Positions 44,863-54,210 of a stretch of DNA of 64,000 nt are shown piece by piece. The stretch's first letter is position 1, and each line of letters begins with the position of its first letter. Made by a program: the position numbers and the translations under genes. Under the pieces are notes generated by a model. It was given only the letters and a program-made list of their open reading frames with translations. It was not told the DNA's origin and did no database searches. Origin of the DNA: Fretibacter rubidus (GTDB taxonomy: Bacteria; Pseudomonadota; Alphaproteobacteria; Caulobacterales; Maricaulaceae); NCBI RefSeq assembly GCF_041429785.1, contig NZ_CP163423.1, forward strand, positions 2,232,001 through 2,296,000. Direction: 5' to 3'.

Positions 44863-45825
44863 ATGACTAAAACCGTTCATCACAAAGTTCTTATCATCGG
44901 ATCTGGCCCTGCGGGCTATACCGCCGCCGTTTACGCGGCTCGCGCGATGTTAGAGCCTGCTATTGTTGCGGGCTTGCAACCTGGCGGCCAATTGACCATC
45001 ACGACGGATGTTGAAAACTACCCGGGCTTTCCTGATATCCTCGGCCCGGAGTTGATGGAAAAGTTCAAAGAACACGCCCTTAAGTTTGGCACAGCCTTTT
45101 ATGAGGACGTTATTCTCGGCGTTGATTTTTCCAAACGACCGTTTGAGATGACATCTGATTCTGGCACGCTTTATACCGCAGATAGCGTCATAATTGCCAC
45201 AGGTGCCCAAGCCAAATGGTTGGGCCTTCCGTCTGAGGAAAAGTTTCAAGGCTTTGGCGTATCGGCCTGTGCGACCTGTGACGGTTTCTTTTACCGTAAC
45301 AAGGACGTTGTCGTCGTCGGCGGTGGGAACACAGCCGTGGAAGAGGCGCTATTTTTGACTAATTTTGCCTCTAAAGTAACACTGGTTCACCGCCGCGACA
45401 GCTTGCGCGCCGAAAAAATCTTACAAGAGCGCTTGTTCAAACACCCCAAAGTCGAAGTCCTTTGGGATACGACATTGGAAGAGATAATTGGTACCGAAAA
45501 CCCCAATAGTGTGACAGGCGTTCGCCTAAAAAGCGCGTTAACGGGGGAAGAATATGTCCGCGACACACACGGCGTATTTATTGCCATTGGTCACAAACCA
45601 GCCACAGAGATTTTCAAAGGCCACGTCGCTATGAATGACGGCGGCTATATCACCACCGCCCCTGACAGTACCGCAACCAGCGTGCCAGGCGTATTTGCGA
45701 CAGGCGACGTTTCAGACGAAACCTACCGCCAAGCCGTGACAGCAGCGGGGCTCGGCTGTATGGGCGCGCTGGAATCAGAGCGCTGGTTGACCGAGCAAGA
45801 GGCGCTTTTACAAGCCGCTGAATAA
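44863..45825 (+). CDS. trxB: Thioredoxin reductase
   Basis: A 320-residue FAD/NADPH enzyme. FAD motif IIGSGPAGYTAA, the redox pair CATC (near residues 136 and 139), NADPH motif VVGGGNTAVEEA, and the late VFATGDVSDETYRQ segment are all present. It reduces thioredoxin. Its stop codon overlaps the ATG of the LysR regulator (TAATG), so they are co-transcribed. Confidence 0.97.
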   Translation: MTKTVHHKVLIIGSGPAGYTAAVYAARAMLEPAIVAGLQPGGQLTITTDVENYPGFPDILGPELMEKFKEHALKFGTAFYEDVILGVDFSKRPFEMTSDSGTLYTADSVIIATGAQAKWLGLPSEEKFQGFGVSACATCDGFFYRNKDVVVVGGGNTAVEEALFLTNFASKVTLVHRRDSLRAEKILQERLFKHPKVEVLWDTTLEEIIGTENPNSVTGVRLKSALTGEEYVRDTHGVFIAIGHKPATEIFKGHVAMNDGGYITTAPDSTATSVPGVFATGDVSDETYRQAVTAAGLGCMGALESERWLTEQEALLQAAE

Positions 45826-46727
45826 TGCCCGACAGCCTTGATTGGGATAAGCTAAAAACCTTTCACGCGGCCGCTGAAACTGGCTCTTTGACCGCGGCGG
45901 CCGAACGGCTTCGTATTTCCCAGTCGGCCGTATCACGACAAATCACCTCCCTAGAAGAAAGCCTTGATACGCCGCTGTTTCACCGTCATGCGCGGGGCCT
46001 TACCCTGACCGAACAAGGCCGTATTCTGTTTCTGACCGCGCGCGATATTGCCCATAAAACAGCCCTTGTTCAGGCCACGGTGCTCAACAGTCGCAACAAG
46101 CCCCAAGGCCGCCTACGTGTTTCCACCCCAATATCACTTGGTTCGAACTGGCTAACCTCTGTCTTGCCCGAATTTCTGGCCGCTTATCCCGAAATTGATG
46201 TCGAAATTGTACTAGAAGATGACGAACATGATCTCTCCTCATTTCAAGTGGATTGCGCCCTTCGCCCTTGGCCGTCGACCCAAGGGGACGTGATTGAGCG
46301 TAAGCTTGGCACGATATCGCAAAGCCTTTATGCGTCTGACAGTTACCTTGCTAAACACGGTGCGCCGACATCGGTCGAGGACTTGGACAATCACGCGATT
46401 GTCGCCTTTGGTGATCTCATGCCCGCACGTCTGCATAGCACAAATTGGGTTTTATCTGTGGAAAGAGAGCCCGATAATCCGCGCAAACCGGTTCTATCGG
46501 TCAGCAATCTTCACGGCATCATGCGCGCTGCCGAAGCCGGCATTGGCATCGCAGGTATTCCCGATTACATGACAGCCTTATCGCGACGCCTAGTCCGTAT
46601 CCTCCCTAATGTCAGAGGCGAGCCGTTTGATGTGTTCTTTGTGTATCCCACCGAACTACGCGGATCCGTCAAAGCCAAAGTCTTTCGCGAGTTCCTAATG
46701 CGCGTCACCAAAAACTGGGAAAGCTAA
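45825..46727 (+). CDS. LysR-family transcriptional regulator
   Basis: A 300-residue LysR protein: N-terminal helix-turn-helix (FHAAAETGSLTAAAERLRIS with QSAVSRQI) and a periplasmic-binding-fold effector domain. Coupled to trxB by a one-base overlap. The effector is unknown; the pairing of trxB with this type of LysR gene is common in alphaproteobacteria. No obvious own operator is seen inside trxB. Confidence 0.93.
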   Translation: MPDSLDWDKLKTFHAAAETGSLTAAAERLRISQSAVSRQITSLEESLDTPLFHRHARGLTLTEQGRILFLTARDIAHKTALVQATVLNSRNKPQGRLRVSTPISLGSNWLTSVLPEFLAAYPEIDVEIVLEDDEHDLSSFQVDCALRPWPSTQGDVIERKLGTISQSLYASDSYLAKHGAPTSVEDLDNHAIVAFGDLMPARLHSTNWVLSVEREPDNPRKPVLSVSNLHGIMRAAEAGIGIAGIPDYMTALSRRLVRILPNVRGEPFDVFFVYPTELRGSVKAKVFREFLMRVTKNWES

Positions 46728-46758
46728 ACTGAACGCCCGCTGAAACAAAGCGCGCCAA

Positions 46759-46778
46759 GCTATGCATATATGCATAGC
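46759..46778. repeat. Perfect 20-base palindrome after the LysR gene
   Basis: A perfect dyad built from GCTATGCATA and its reverse complement lies 32 bases after the LysR stop codon. It is A/T-rich with no T-run, so it is not a standard terminator. It may be a protein-binding site or an mRNA 3' stem. Confidence 0.5.
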
Positions 46779-46837
46779 AAACTTGCGGGCTTATGCGTTG
46801 TGAAATACGCCTCACACCCTATTTAGAGTGCATACAA

Positions 46838-46862
46838 GGAACGTCCTCCCCTGTGACTTGTT
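46838..46862 (+). promoter_or_regulatory. EcfG (general stress sigma) type promoter
   Basis: GGAAC at 46838-46842 and TGTT at 46859-46862 are spaced by 16 bases, matching the alphaproteobacterial EcfG/SigT promoter GGAAC-N16/17-CGTT at all but one base. It lies just before the candidate small RNA. An overlapping weak sigma-70-like pair (TTGTGA ... TATTTA) occurs further upstream. Confidence 0.5.
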
Positions 46863-46868
46863 AACCGC

Positions 46869-46943
46869 GCACAATTTCCTCCCCGGATAGTGCTGCGAAG
46901 ACTTTATGCCGGACCAGCATTTGCTGCGTCCGGCTTTTTTTTT
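46869..46943 (+). ncRNA. Candidate general-stress small RNA with C-rich loop (GsrN-like)
   Basis: A 75-base unit in the 307-base gap between the LysR gene and the hybrid kinase. It starts about seven bases after the EcfG-like -10, carries a C-rich single-stranded stretch TTTCCTCCCC near its 5' end, and ends in a strong terminator (46908-46943). C-rich loops that pair with ribosome sites are the hallmark of alphaproteobacterial stress sRNAs such as Caulobacter GsrN. The start is an estimate; identity with GsrN is by analogy. The rest of the gap holds only the palindrome. Confidence 0.5.
46908..46943 (+). terminator. Strong Rho-independent terminator
   Basis: Stem GCCGGAC/GTCCGGC extended by CAGCA/TGCTG around a tiny loop, followed by nine T. 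Oriented to the right. As it is 180 bases from the LysR stop codon it most simply ends the candidate small RNA, though it may also end trxB-lysR read-through. Confidence 0.9.
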
Positions 46944-47034
46944 GCTTTTCTCAATATCAATGCTGGCTTTTGGCAGTTTATTAACGCGTCTCGGTCTATC
47001 GTGGTTGAAAATAACAATAAAATTGGGTTGACCA

Positions 47035-49533
47035 TTGTCAGAGACTAGCGCGCAGAGCTTACCAGCCATCGAACCAACGCGCCTTGCCGAAGGTGAGGAT
47101 ATAGAGTTTTTGCGCATGATTGATGATGCGCTCGACCTTGGTATTGCTATTTTAGACAAAGATTTGCGCTATCAATATCTTGGCAAAGGCATGTTTAAAC
47201 AACTTGGCCTTCCCATGAATTCTTTGAAAGTTGGCGATAGCCTAGAGGATTGCCACACCCTTATGATCGAACACGGGCTTTTAACGCCCGAAATATTGGC
47301 CAGTGCGCACCTCAGCGCGGATGACCAACGCCGCGAAGGTTACACCAACCCCAACCGGGATGTTATGCGTTTGGCCAATGGTATGCGGTCTGAATTAAAA
47401 CGTAAGACGCTGCCATCGGGCCATATTGTGTCTATGAGTTATGACGTGACACGGCTGGTCGAAAAAGACGAGATTTTAGAGCAGTCCCTACGCCTGGGCA
47501 AAGCGGGTTATTGGACATATGATTTCAAAACCAAAAAATATACGCTTAGTGAAACGTTAAAATATTATTTTAGCGAAGAAGATTTAGAGAATATCGAAAA
47601 ACACGGTATTTTATCAATCGTACATCCAGATGACCGCGGCGTTTTTCGTGATGCCCTTAAAAACATATCCAAAACCAATGATATGTTCAAACATACCTGC
47701 CGAACCAATACATTTAATGGTAACGAGCGCTGGAACCGTACAACAGGTCAGGTCATTCGCGACGCAGACGGTAAACCTGTTACAATGCGGGCTTTCGTCA
47801 AGGACGTTACCTATGAATTAAAACGCGCTGAAGAATTGGAACGCGCAAAAGACGAAGCTGTGGCGGCATCCCATGCAAAATCAGAGTTCCTAGCAAATAT
47901 GAGTCATGAAATCCGCACACCGATGAATGGTGTTTTGGGCATGGCCGAATTGCTCGCCAATAGCGACATTAATGAACAGCAGCAGGAATTTGTCAAAATC
48001 ATCAATAATAGCGCGACAGCGCTGCTCGATATCATCAACGACATTTTGGACTTTTCTAAAATTGAGGCGGGCGCGCTCGACCTGGACCCTATTTCATTTA
48101 ACCTATCTGAGACGATTAATGACGTCATGTCGTTACTGCTGCCCAAAGCCCAAAGCAAGGGTTTGGAATTAGTGATTGATTACGCCCCGTCACTGCCGCG
48201 CGCTTTCATCGGGGACGCAGGACGCCTGCGCCAAGTTATCACCAATCTTATCGGGAATGCGATTAAATTTACCGAAAACGGCCATATTGTCCTACGTGTC
48301 GGCGTGACCCAACGTAAGGGCCAAAATAGCCTTGTCAGTGTCTCTGTTAAAGATACAGGTATTGGCATTGAAAAAGACAAAATGGATGCGGTGTTAAAAA
48401 AATTCACCCAAGCTGACGGCAGCACAACACGCACTTACGGCGGCACAGGTCTGGGCCTCAGCATTTCAAAGAAAATCGTCGAGTTAATGGGAGGGCGAAT
48501 GCAGGTTCACTCCACCTTTGGCGAAGGCTCGACATTTGCTTTTGGTGTGCCTTTGGAAGAGGATATTTCACGCGATGCCGTTGTGTATGAGACGGATGTC
48601 GTTGCAGGCAAACGCGTTCTTATTGTTGATGACATCGCCGTAAACCGCCAAATCCTATCACAGCAAGTCGCTGGGTGGAACATGGTACCTACCACCGTCC
48701 GTGACGGGGTCGAGGCCTTGGTCGCGCTTCGCGATGCTGCCGCAACGAAAACGCCATTCGATTTGATTTTACTGGATTATTTTATGCCCGCCATGAACGG
48801 CAGAGAAGTGGCGGCGATAATCGCGGCAACAGACACGTTAAATAATCCCCCTGTCATTATTCTATCCTCATCAGATCAATCTATTTCGACACAGGAAATG
48901 AACAACATTGGGGTACGGCAATATTTACTAAAACCGGTGAAAGAACGCGCTTTGTTTCAAAACATCGTCAAAGTGCTTTCGACCGATGCAGAACGGTTCC
49001 CCTCTTTACCCGCTGTGAATGTGCATGAAAAACTAGAGACGTTAGACACGCGCGCGCCTGAACCGCAGCTTAAAAAAGCGGATATACCGACTCCGTCGGC
49101 GCCGATTAAGAAAATCGAAGTGTTGGTCGCTGAAGATTTTGCCCTGAACCGCGATGTCGTTCGCCTGATGCTAGCAGATAGTTGTTTTGAGCCTGTCTTC
49201 GCCGAAAACGGGGAAGTGTGCGTAAAAATGTTTACACAAAACCCTGACCGCTTTCCGCTTGTTGTGATGGATGTGTCCATGCCCGTCATGGACGGCTATG
49301 AAGCAACCCATTTAATCAGGCAGTTTATTGAGGATAAGACCCGCAGCGCGACGCCGATTATCGCGCTCACAGGTCACGCACTAAAACATGACCGCGAGAA
49401 ATGCCTTGATGCAGGTATGGATGATTACCTAACAAAGCCCGTGCAACAATCACAGCTGATTGAAAAACTAGAGCATCATTACACGCTAGCCACCCAAGGC
49501 GAGCCCGCCAAGAGTAATGCCCAAGTCGCCTAA
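47035..49533 (+). CDS. Hybrid sensor histidine kinase with two receiver domains
   Basis: An 832-residue soluble hybrid kinase: N-terminal PAS (about 28-130), second PAS (about 140-265), HisKA (FLANMSHEIRTPMNGVLGM, with the His near residue 291), HATPase (NLIGNAIKFT, DTGIGIE, GTGLGLSI), receiver 1 (VLIVDD ... LLDYFMPAMNG ... LKPV) and receiver 2 (VLVAED ... VVMDVSMPVMDG ... TKPV). No membrane helices. The start is a TTG at 47035, the only start candidate before the first PAS because a stop codon lies just upstream; ribosome site weak. The regulated target is unknown; no partner phosphotransferase is nearby. Confidence 0.92.
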   Translation: MSETSAQSLPAIEPTRLAEGEDIEFLRMIDDALDLGIAILDKDLRYQYLGKGMFKQLGLPMNSLKVGDSLEDCHTLMIEHGLLTPEILASAHLSADDQRREGYTNPNRDVMRLANGMRSELKRKTLPSGHIVSMSYDVTRLVEKDEILEQSLRLGKAGYWTYDFKTKKYTLSETLKYYFSEEDLENIEKHGILSIVHPDDRGVFRDALKNISKTNDMFKHTCRTNTFNGNERWNRTTGQVIRDADGKPVTMRAFVKDVTYELKRAEELERAKDEAVAASHAKSEFLANMSHEIRTPMNGVLGMAELLANSDINEQQQEFVKIINNSATALLDIINDILDFSKIEAGALDLDPISFNLSETINDVMSLLLPKAQSKGLELVIDYAPSLPRAFIGDAGRLRQVITNLIGNAIKFTENGHIVLRVGVTQRKGQNSLVSVSVKDTGIGIEKDKMDAVLKKFTQADGSTTRTYGGTGLGLSISKKIVELMGGRMQVHSTFGEGSTFAFGVPLEEDISRDAVVYETDVVAGKRVLIVDDIAVNRQILSQQVAGWNMVPTTVRDGVEALVALRDAAATKTPFDLILLDYFMPAMNGREVAAIIAATDTLNNPPVIILSSSDQSISTQEMNNIGVRQYLLKPVKERALFQNIVKVLSTDAERFPSLPAVNVHEKLETLDTRAPEPQLKKADIPTPSAPIKKIEVLVAEDFALNRDVVRLMLADSCFEPVFAENGEVCVKMFTQNPDRFPLVVMDVSMPVMDGYEATHLIRQFIEDKTRSATPIIALTGHALKHDREKCLDAGMDDYLTKPVQQSQLIEKLEHHYTLATQGEPAKSNAQVA

Positions 49534-49540
49534 TCGATTG

Positions 49541-50809
<1,269 letters not shown>

Positions 50810-50826
50810 TCATTGCAAGGTTTCCT

Positions 50827-51723
50827 ATGTCGATGCGTGAATTTTTTGTGCTGCTGATGGTATGCACAATCTGGGGTCTGCATTTTGTGGTGATGAAAGT
50901 TACCATTGGCGGCGCAACAGAGCCTTTGTTCTACGCCGCCCTTCGCATGAGCTGTGTTCTGATTTGCGTCTTGCCCTTTTTGAAATGGCACACAGGCTAT
51001 ATGGGGCGTATCTTGATTGCGGGTCTTGGCTACGGCGCGCTGAGCTACGCCTTTATGTTTCCCGCCCTTGGCATGACAACCGCGTCTGCGGCCGCTTTAA
51101 CGATAGAATTATACGTACCCTTTGCGATAATTTTAGGCATAATTTTCCTCGGCGAGCGCATTGGTTTACGGCGATTTATTGGCATTGTTTTGGCGATTGC
51201 TGGCGTTGCGATTATCGCTATGGCCAAACCAGACGAAAGCGCGGGGCCGCAATATCTGCTCGGTATTGGGCTTATGGCTTGCGCCGCCATGAGCGAGGCA
51301 GTTGGTGCGCTGATGGTCAAGAAAGTCACGGGCATAAAACCGCTAGAGCTTTTGGCTTGGTTCGCCGTAGTCGGTTCCGTTGTCCTATGGCCATTGTCAT
51401 TTGCGCTAGAGGATAATCAACTGCGTGCCTTTTCACCAGAGAACCGCGGGCCGTTTCTAGCAGCGCTCGCGTATTCAACCGTCGCGGTCTCTATCATGGC
51501 GCATGGGTCATATTATTGGCTGTTACAGCGCTTGCCGATTTATATCGTATCCTCATCAGGGTTGATGACCACGGTGGTTGCCGTCTTAAGCAGCGCCATA
51601 TTACTGCGCGAACCGATAACACCGCCTTTTATTTTGGGTGGCCTTTTGACACTTCTCGGGGTGGGTTTCATTCTTTATGCTCGCAAATTACGGGCAGAAG
51701 CCACTCCACCGCCAGAGGTCTAA
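50827..51723 (+). CDS. EamA/DMT-family transporter
   Basis: A 298-residue transporter with about ten membrane helices in two EamA repeats (FFVLLMVCTIWGLHFVVMK opening; second repeat near LMACAAMSEAVGALMVKKV). Family members export amino acids or other metabolites. The ATG at 50827 follows AAGG; the frame extends to 50716 without a ribosome site and into the divergent promoter. Closeness to the aminotransferase suggests, but does not prove, an amino-acid-related substrate. Confidence 0.9.
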   Translation: MSMREFFVLLMVCTIWGLHFVVMKVTIGGATEPLFYAALRMSCVLICVLPFLKWHTGYMGRILIAGLGYGALSYAFMFPALGMTTASAAALTIELYVPFAIILGIIFLGERIGLRRFIGIVLAIAGVAIIAMAKPDESAGPQYLLGIGLMACAAMSEAVGALMVKKVTGIKPLELLAWFAVVGSVVLWPLSFALEDNQLRAFSPENRGPFLAALAYSTVAVSIMAHGSYYWLLQRLPIYIVSSSGLMTTVVAVLSSAILLREPITPPFILGGLLTLLGVGFILYARKLRAEATPPPEV

Positions 51724-51827
51724 CGCGTAGAATTATCAGTGCCTGTCGGAAATTTAATTGGCGAGCACAGCAATTGCCCCTAGTCTGACATCGTCTGCCA
51801 ACCGATTTGCGAAAAGAGCCCGAACGC

Positions 51828-53519
51828 TTGTCCCTTCCACGTTACGTATATGACAGGTTTTCGCCTTATCTTGACCCAGATCCATGGGCCGATTTTTATG
51901 ATGATATCGCCCAGCGCGGCACGACCATCACTGCCTTTGTCTTTGCTGTTCATGTCGGCCTATTTTTCATGCTGCAAAGCAACTTCATTGTCCCGGATTT
52001 AAAGGATGATCTTGAACCTGATCCCGTACCCGTTCAGATTATCGCCTTTGAAGAGTTGTTCCCGCCAGAGCCTGAACCGACACCAGAGGTGATTGACATC
52101 AGCCCCGCTGTGCCTGCGCCAGCTGCGCCGCCGCGCGTCAAGCCGAAGCCCAAACCAACACCGCCGCCGCCAACCCCTACCCCCCAACCAGAGCCAGAGC
52201 CTATCGTCGAGCCTGAACCAGACCCAGAGCCGGTTGTCACGCCGCCTCCACCCGATATTCTGACCAGCGAAGCGTCTGAAGCCTCTGAGAACACCATAGC
52301 CGAGCCCGAGGTTTTGCCCGAACCTATTGTCGAGCCTGAACCGATTATTGAACCTATCCCAGAGCCTATTATTGAGCCTGAGCCGATCATTGAAATTTTT
52401 GAACCGCTTCCAGACCCTGTCATTGAGCCAGAGCCGGTCATAGAGCCTGAACCGATTATTGAGATTTTTGAGCCAGAGCCGCAAATAGAGCCTTTGCCGG
52501 AGCCTATCGTCGAGCCTGAACCTGAGATCTTGGAATCGCTTGTTGAGCCTATTGAACTTCCAGACCCAAGCGAGATTTTGGAAACAGCACCGTTGTTAAA
52601 CCCAGAGCCGCAAGAGACACCGCCTGCCCCCGGCCCTGTCATTGAACCAATTGAGGAAACACTGCTTGAGACAGCACCCATCCTGCCCACACCAGAACCA
52701 GAGACTCCCGTGGTGCTAGACACAGCGCCAATTATCCCCACAGAGCCAGAAGAAGAAATTATTCCAGAGGATGAGCGTCCGATTATAACGACCGCGCCAA
52801 CGGTCCTCGCCTCGCCCGACGCGCCGTCAACAGCCGAAGAAACAGAACGCGCTGTGCCGCAGGAACAAGCCGCACCTAATGATTTTTTGTTTAATCCCCG
52901 TGTGCCCCAGCGCGGTGGTGACGGACGTCCCCTTGCGCCCAGCGGGCCGAGCGGTGGCGCTATATCGCTGGGAGGCGGCGGCGCGCCGGGCGGCGGAACA
53001 CAGCGCCCAACGGCGCCTGCGCGCGCGGGATCTGGTGGCTGGCAACTGGCCCCTGGCAGTACAGGCATTGGGACACCCGGCGAAGGCTACGGCGGCATTA
53101 TCAAAGATATACGCTGCCGCGAATCTGATCGCACCCATTTGGACTGCCCCGAATATACCGCCAAATATAAAGGCCGTAACGCGGCGGGATTTGAAAACTT
53201 TGGCCCCCATAGTAACGCGGGCATACCCGGCGGGGCGGCAACATCGGCGCGCGCAGGCACTTATGACAACCCCGCCGTTGGCGGCGGTCGTAATCCGTGG
53301 CAAGCCGCCATTGGAGACACAAGCGTGAATAACGGCGGGCCATCGTCAACGGTGCTGGATGATGCTGATTTTGGCCGTACGTTTTTAGGGACAAACCTCG
53401 GTGATGGCAGCAACAGTGGTGGACGTTTGCGCGATATATTCACCCCGCCGCCAGAGCGTAGCGTGGATGATTTGTTTAAACTGCCCCCGCCTGATGATGA
53501 CGAGGACAACACGCCGTAA
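51828..53519 (+). CDS. TonB-like membrane-anchored Pro/Glu-rich protein
   Basis: About 563 residues. A short cytoplasmic N-terminus is followed by one membrane helix (TAFVFAVHVGLFFMLQ), then a very long periplasmic stretch (about 70-290) of degenerate EPEPIIEP-type repeats, a Gly-rich linker, and a C-terminal region with CRESDRTHLDCPEYTAKY and Asn/Gly-rich sequence. The layout is that of TonB energy transducers, but the usual TonB C-terminal domain is not evident. The start codon is uncertain: no ATG precedes the helix, TTG at 51828 has an AAAGAG-like site, TTG at 51807 none. Translation in other frames is a compositional shadow. Confidence 0.75.
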   Translation: MSLPRYVYDRFSPYLDPDPWADFYDDIAQRGTTITAFVFAVHVGLFFMLQSNFIVPDLKDDLEPDPVPVQIIAFEELFPPEPEPTPEVIDISPAVPAPAAPPRVKPKPKPTPPPPTPTPQPEPEPIVEPEPDPEPVVTPPPPDILTSEASEASENTIAEPEVLPEPIVEPEPIIEPIPEPIIEPEPIIEIFEPLPDPVIEPEPVIEPEPIIEIFEPEPQIEPLPEPIVEPEPEILESLVEPIELPDPSEILETAPLLNPEPQETPPAPGPVIEPIEETLLETAPILPTPEPETPVVLDTAPIIPTEPEEEIIPEDERPIITTAPTVLASPDAPSTAEETERAVPQEQAAPNDFLFNPRVPQRGGDGRPLAPSGPSGGAISLGGGGAPGGGTQRPTAPARAGSGGWQLAPGSTGIGTPGEGYGGIIKDIRCRESDRTHLDCPEYTAKYKGRNAAGFENFGPHSNAGIPGGAATSARAGTYDNPAVGGGRNPWQAAIGDTSVNNGGPSSTVLDDADFGRTFLGTNLGDGSNSGGRLRDIFTPPPERSVDDLFKLPPPDDDEDNTP

Positions 53520-53524
53520 ACAGC

Positions 53525-54067
53525 CTATCCTGCCTCAACAATCGTTTTTAGCCGCAAGAGCGCCGCATCAAAATCGCGACCCAATGCGGTTTCATCCCCA
53601 CCCTTTAACAAGCGTTGCATATAGGGAAAGCCGCCGACGTCTTTTTCAAATTGGATAAAAACCCCTACACGGCGACCTGACTCATCAGGGAGCAACGCAT
53701 AGGTGACCGAGGCTGGCTCTGCATTTAACAAGAGTGCGGACTGCACAAATTCAGGGGCTTGGCTGGAAATAATCTCCTGCGAACTTATCGCGGCGTCATC
53801 CGCATCAGAACTGCGCCACATCACCGATGCCCCGACACCGTCGATCGCTTCGCCGTAAACATAAGAGGCGTCAGGCCGTCCCGCCGTCCAAGGTGACCAC
53901 TGCGCAAATAATTCCAAATCATTTAAATAAGGAAAAATATCCTCAGCTGGCGCATCAATATAAATCTCGCGCTCTACGGTTAGTGTAGGAGAGGCAAAAT
54001 ATCCGCCAACCACAAGGGCGAGAAACAACAAGAAAATCGCGCCTATGATTTTGAAAAATAATCCCAT
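53525..54067 (-). CDS. SRPBCC/polyketide cyclase-family protein
   Basis: A 180-residue protein with an N-terminal membrane helix (about 3-25) and a START/SRPBCC fold beginning VEREIYIDAPAEDIFPYLND and the signature WSPWTAG. Such proteins bind hydrophobic ligands; the membrane anchor places the fold on the periplasmic side. Function unknown. It converges on the TonB-like gene with five bases between the stops. Confidence 0.88.
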   Translation of the reverse strand: MGLFFKIIGAIFLLFLALVVGGYFASPTLTVEREIYIDAPAEDIFPYLNDLELFAQWSPWTAGRPDASYVYGEAIDGVGASVMWRSSDADDAAISSQEIISSQAPEFVQSALLLNAEPASVTYALLPDESGRRVGVFIQFEKDVGGFPYMQRLLKGGDETALGRDFDAALLRLKTIVEAG

Positions 54068-54210
54068 GGTCGTCTTACTGTCCTCTTCTGTTCATGACCC
54101 ACATTGTAGACGTTTGCGTTGATTTGCAAGGTTTCCAACTTTACCCGTTCAGCCCTTGGCATATGCCCATCATAGGGTCATAATCCAACTGTATAATTTT
54201 GGGGATTACG

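Noticed and set aside
51999-52484. Minus-strand Arg/Leu/Trp-rich frame within the same repeat.
   Set aside because: Another shadow of the repeat, with low-complexity composition.
52060-52560. Possible DNA tandem repeat or CRISPR-like array.
   Set aside because: The repetition is at codon level in an EPEP protein stretch; units are short and diverged with no spacer pattern.
52034-53068. Long minus-strand frame (344 codons) rich in Gly-Ser opposite the TonB-like gene.
   Set aside because: It is the antisense image of the Glu/Pro repeat codons; no ribosome site and no known domain.
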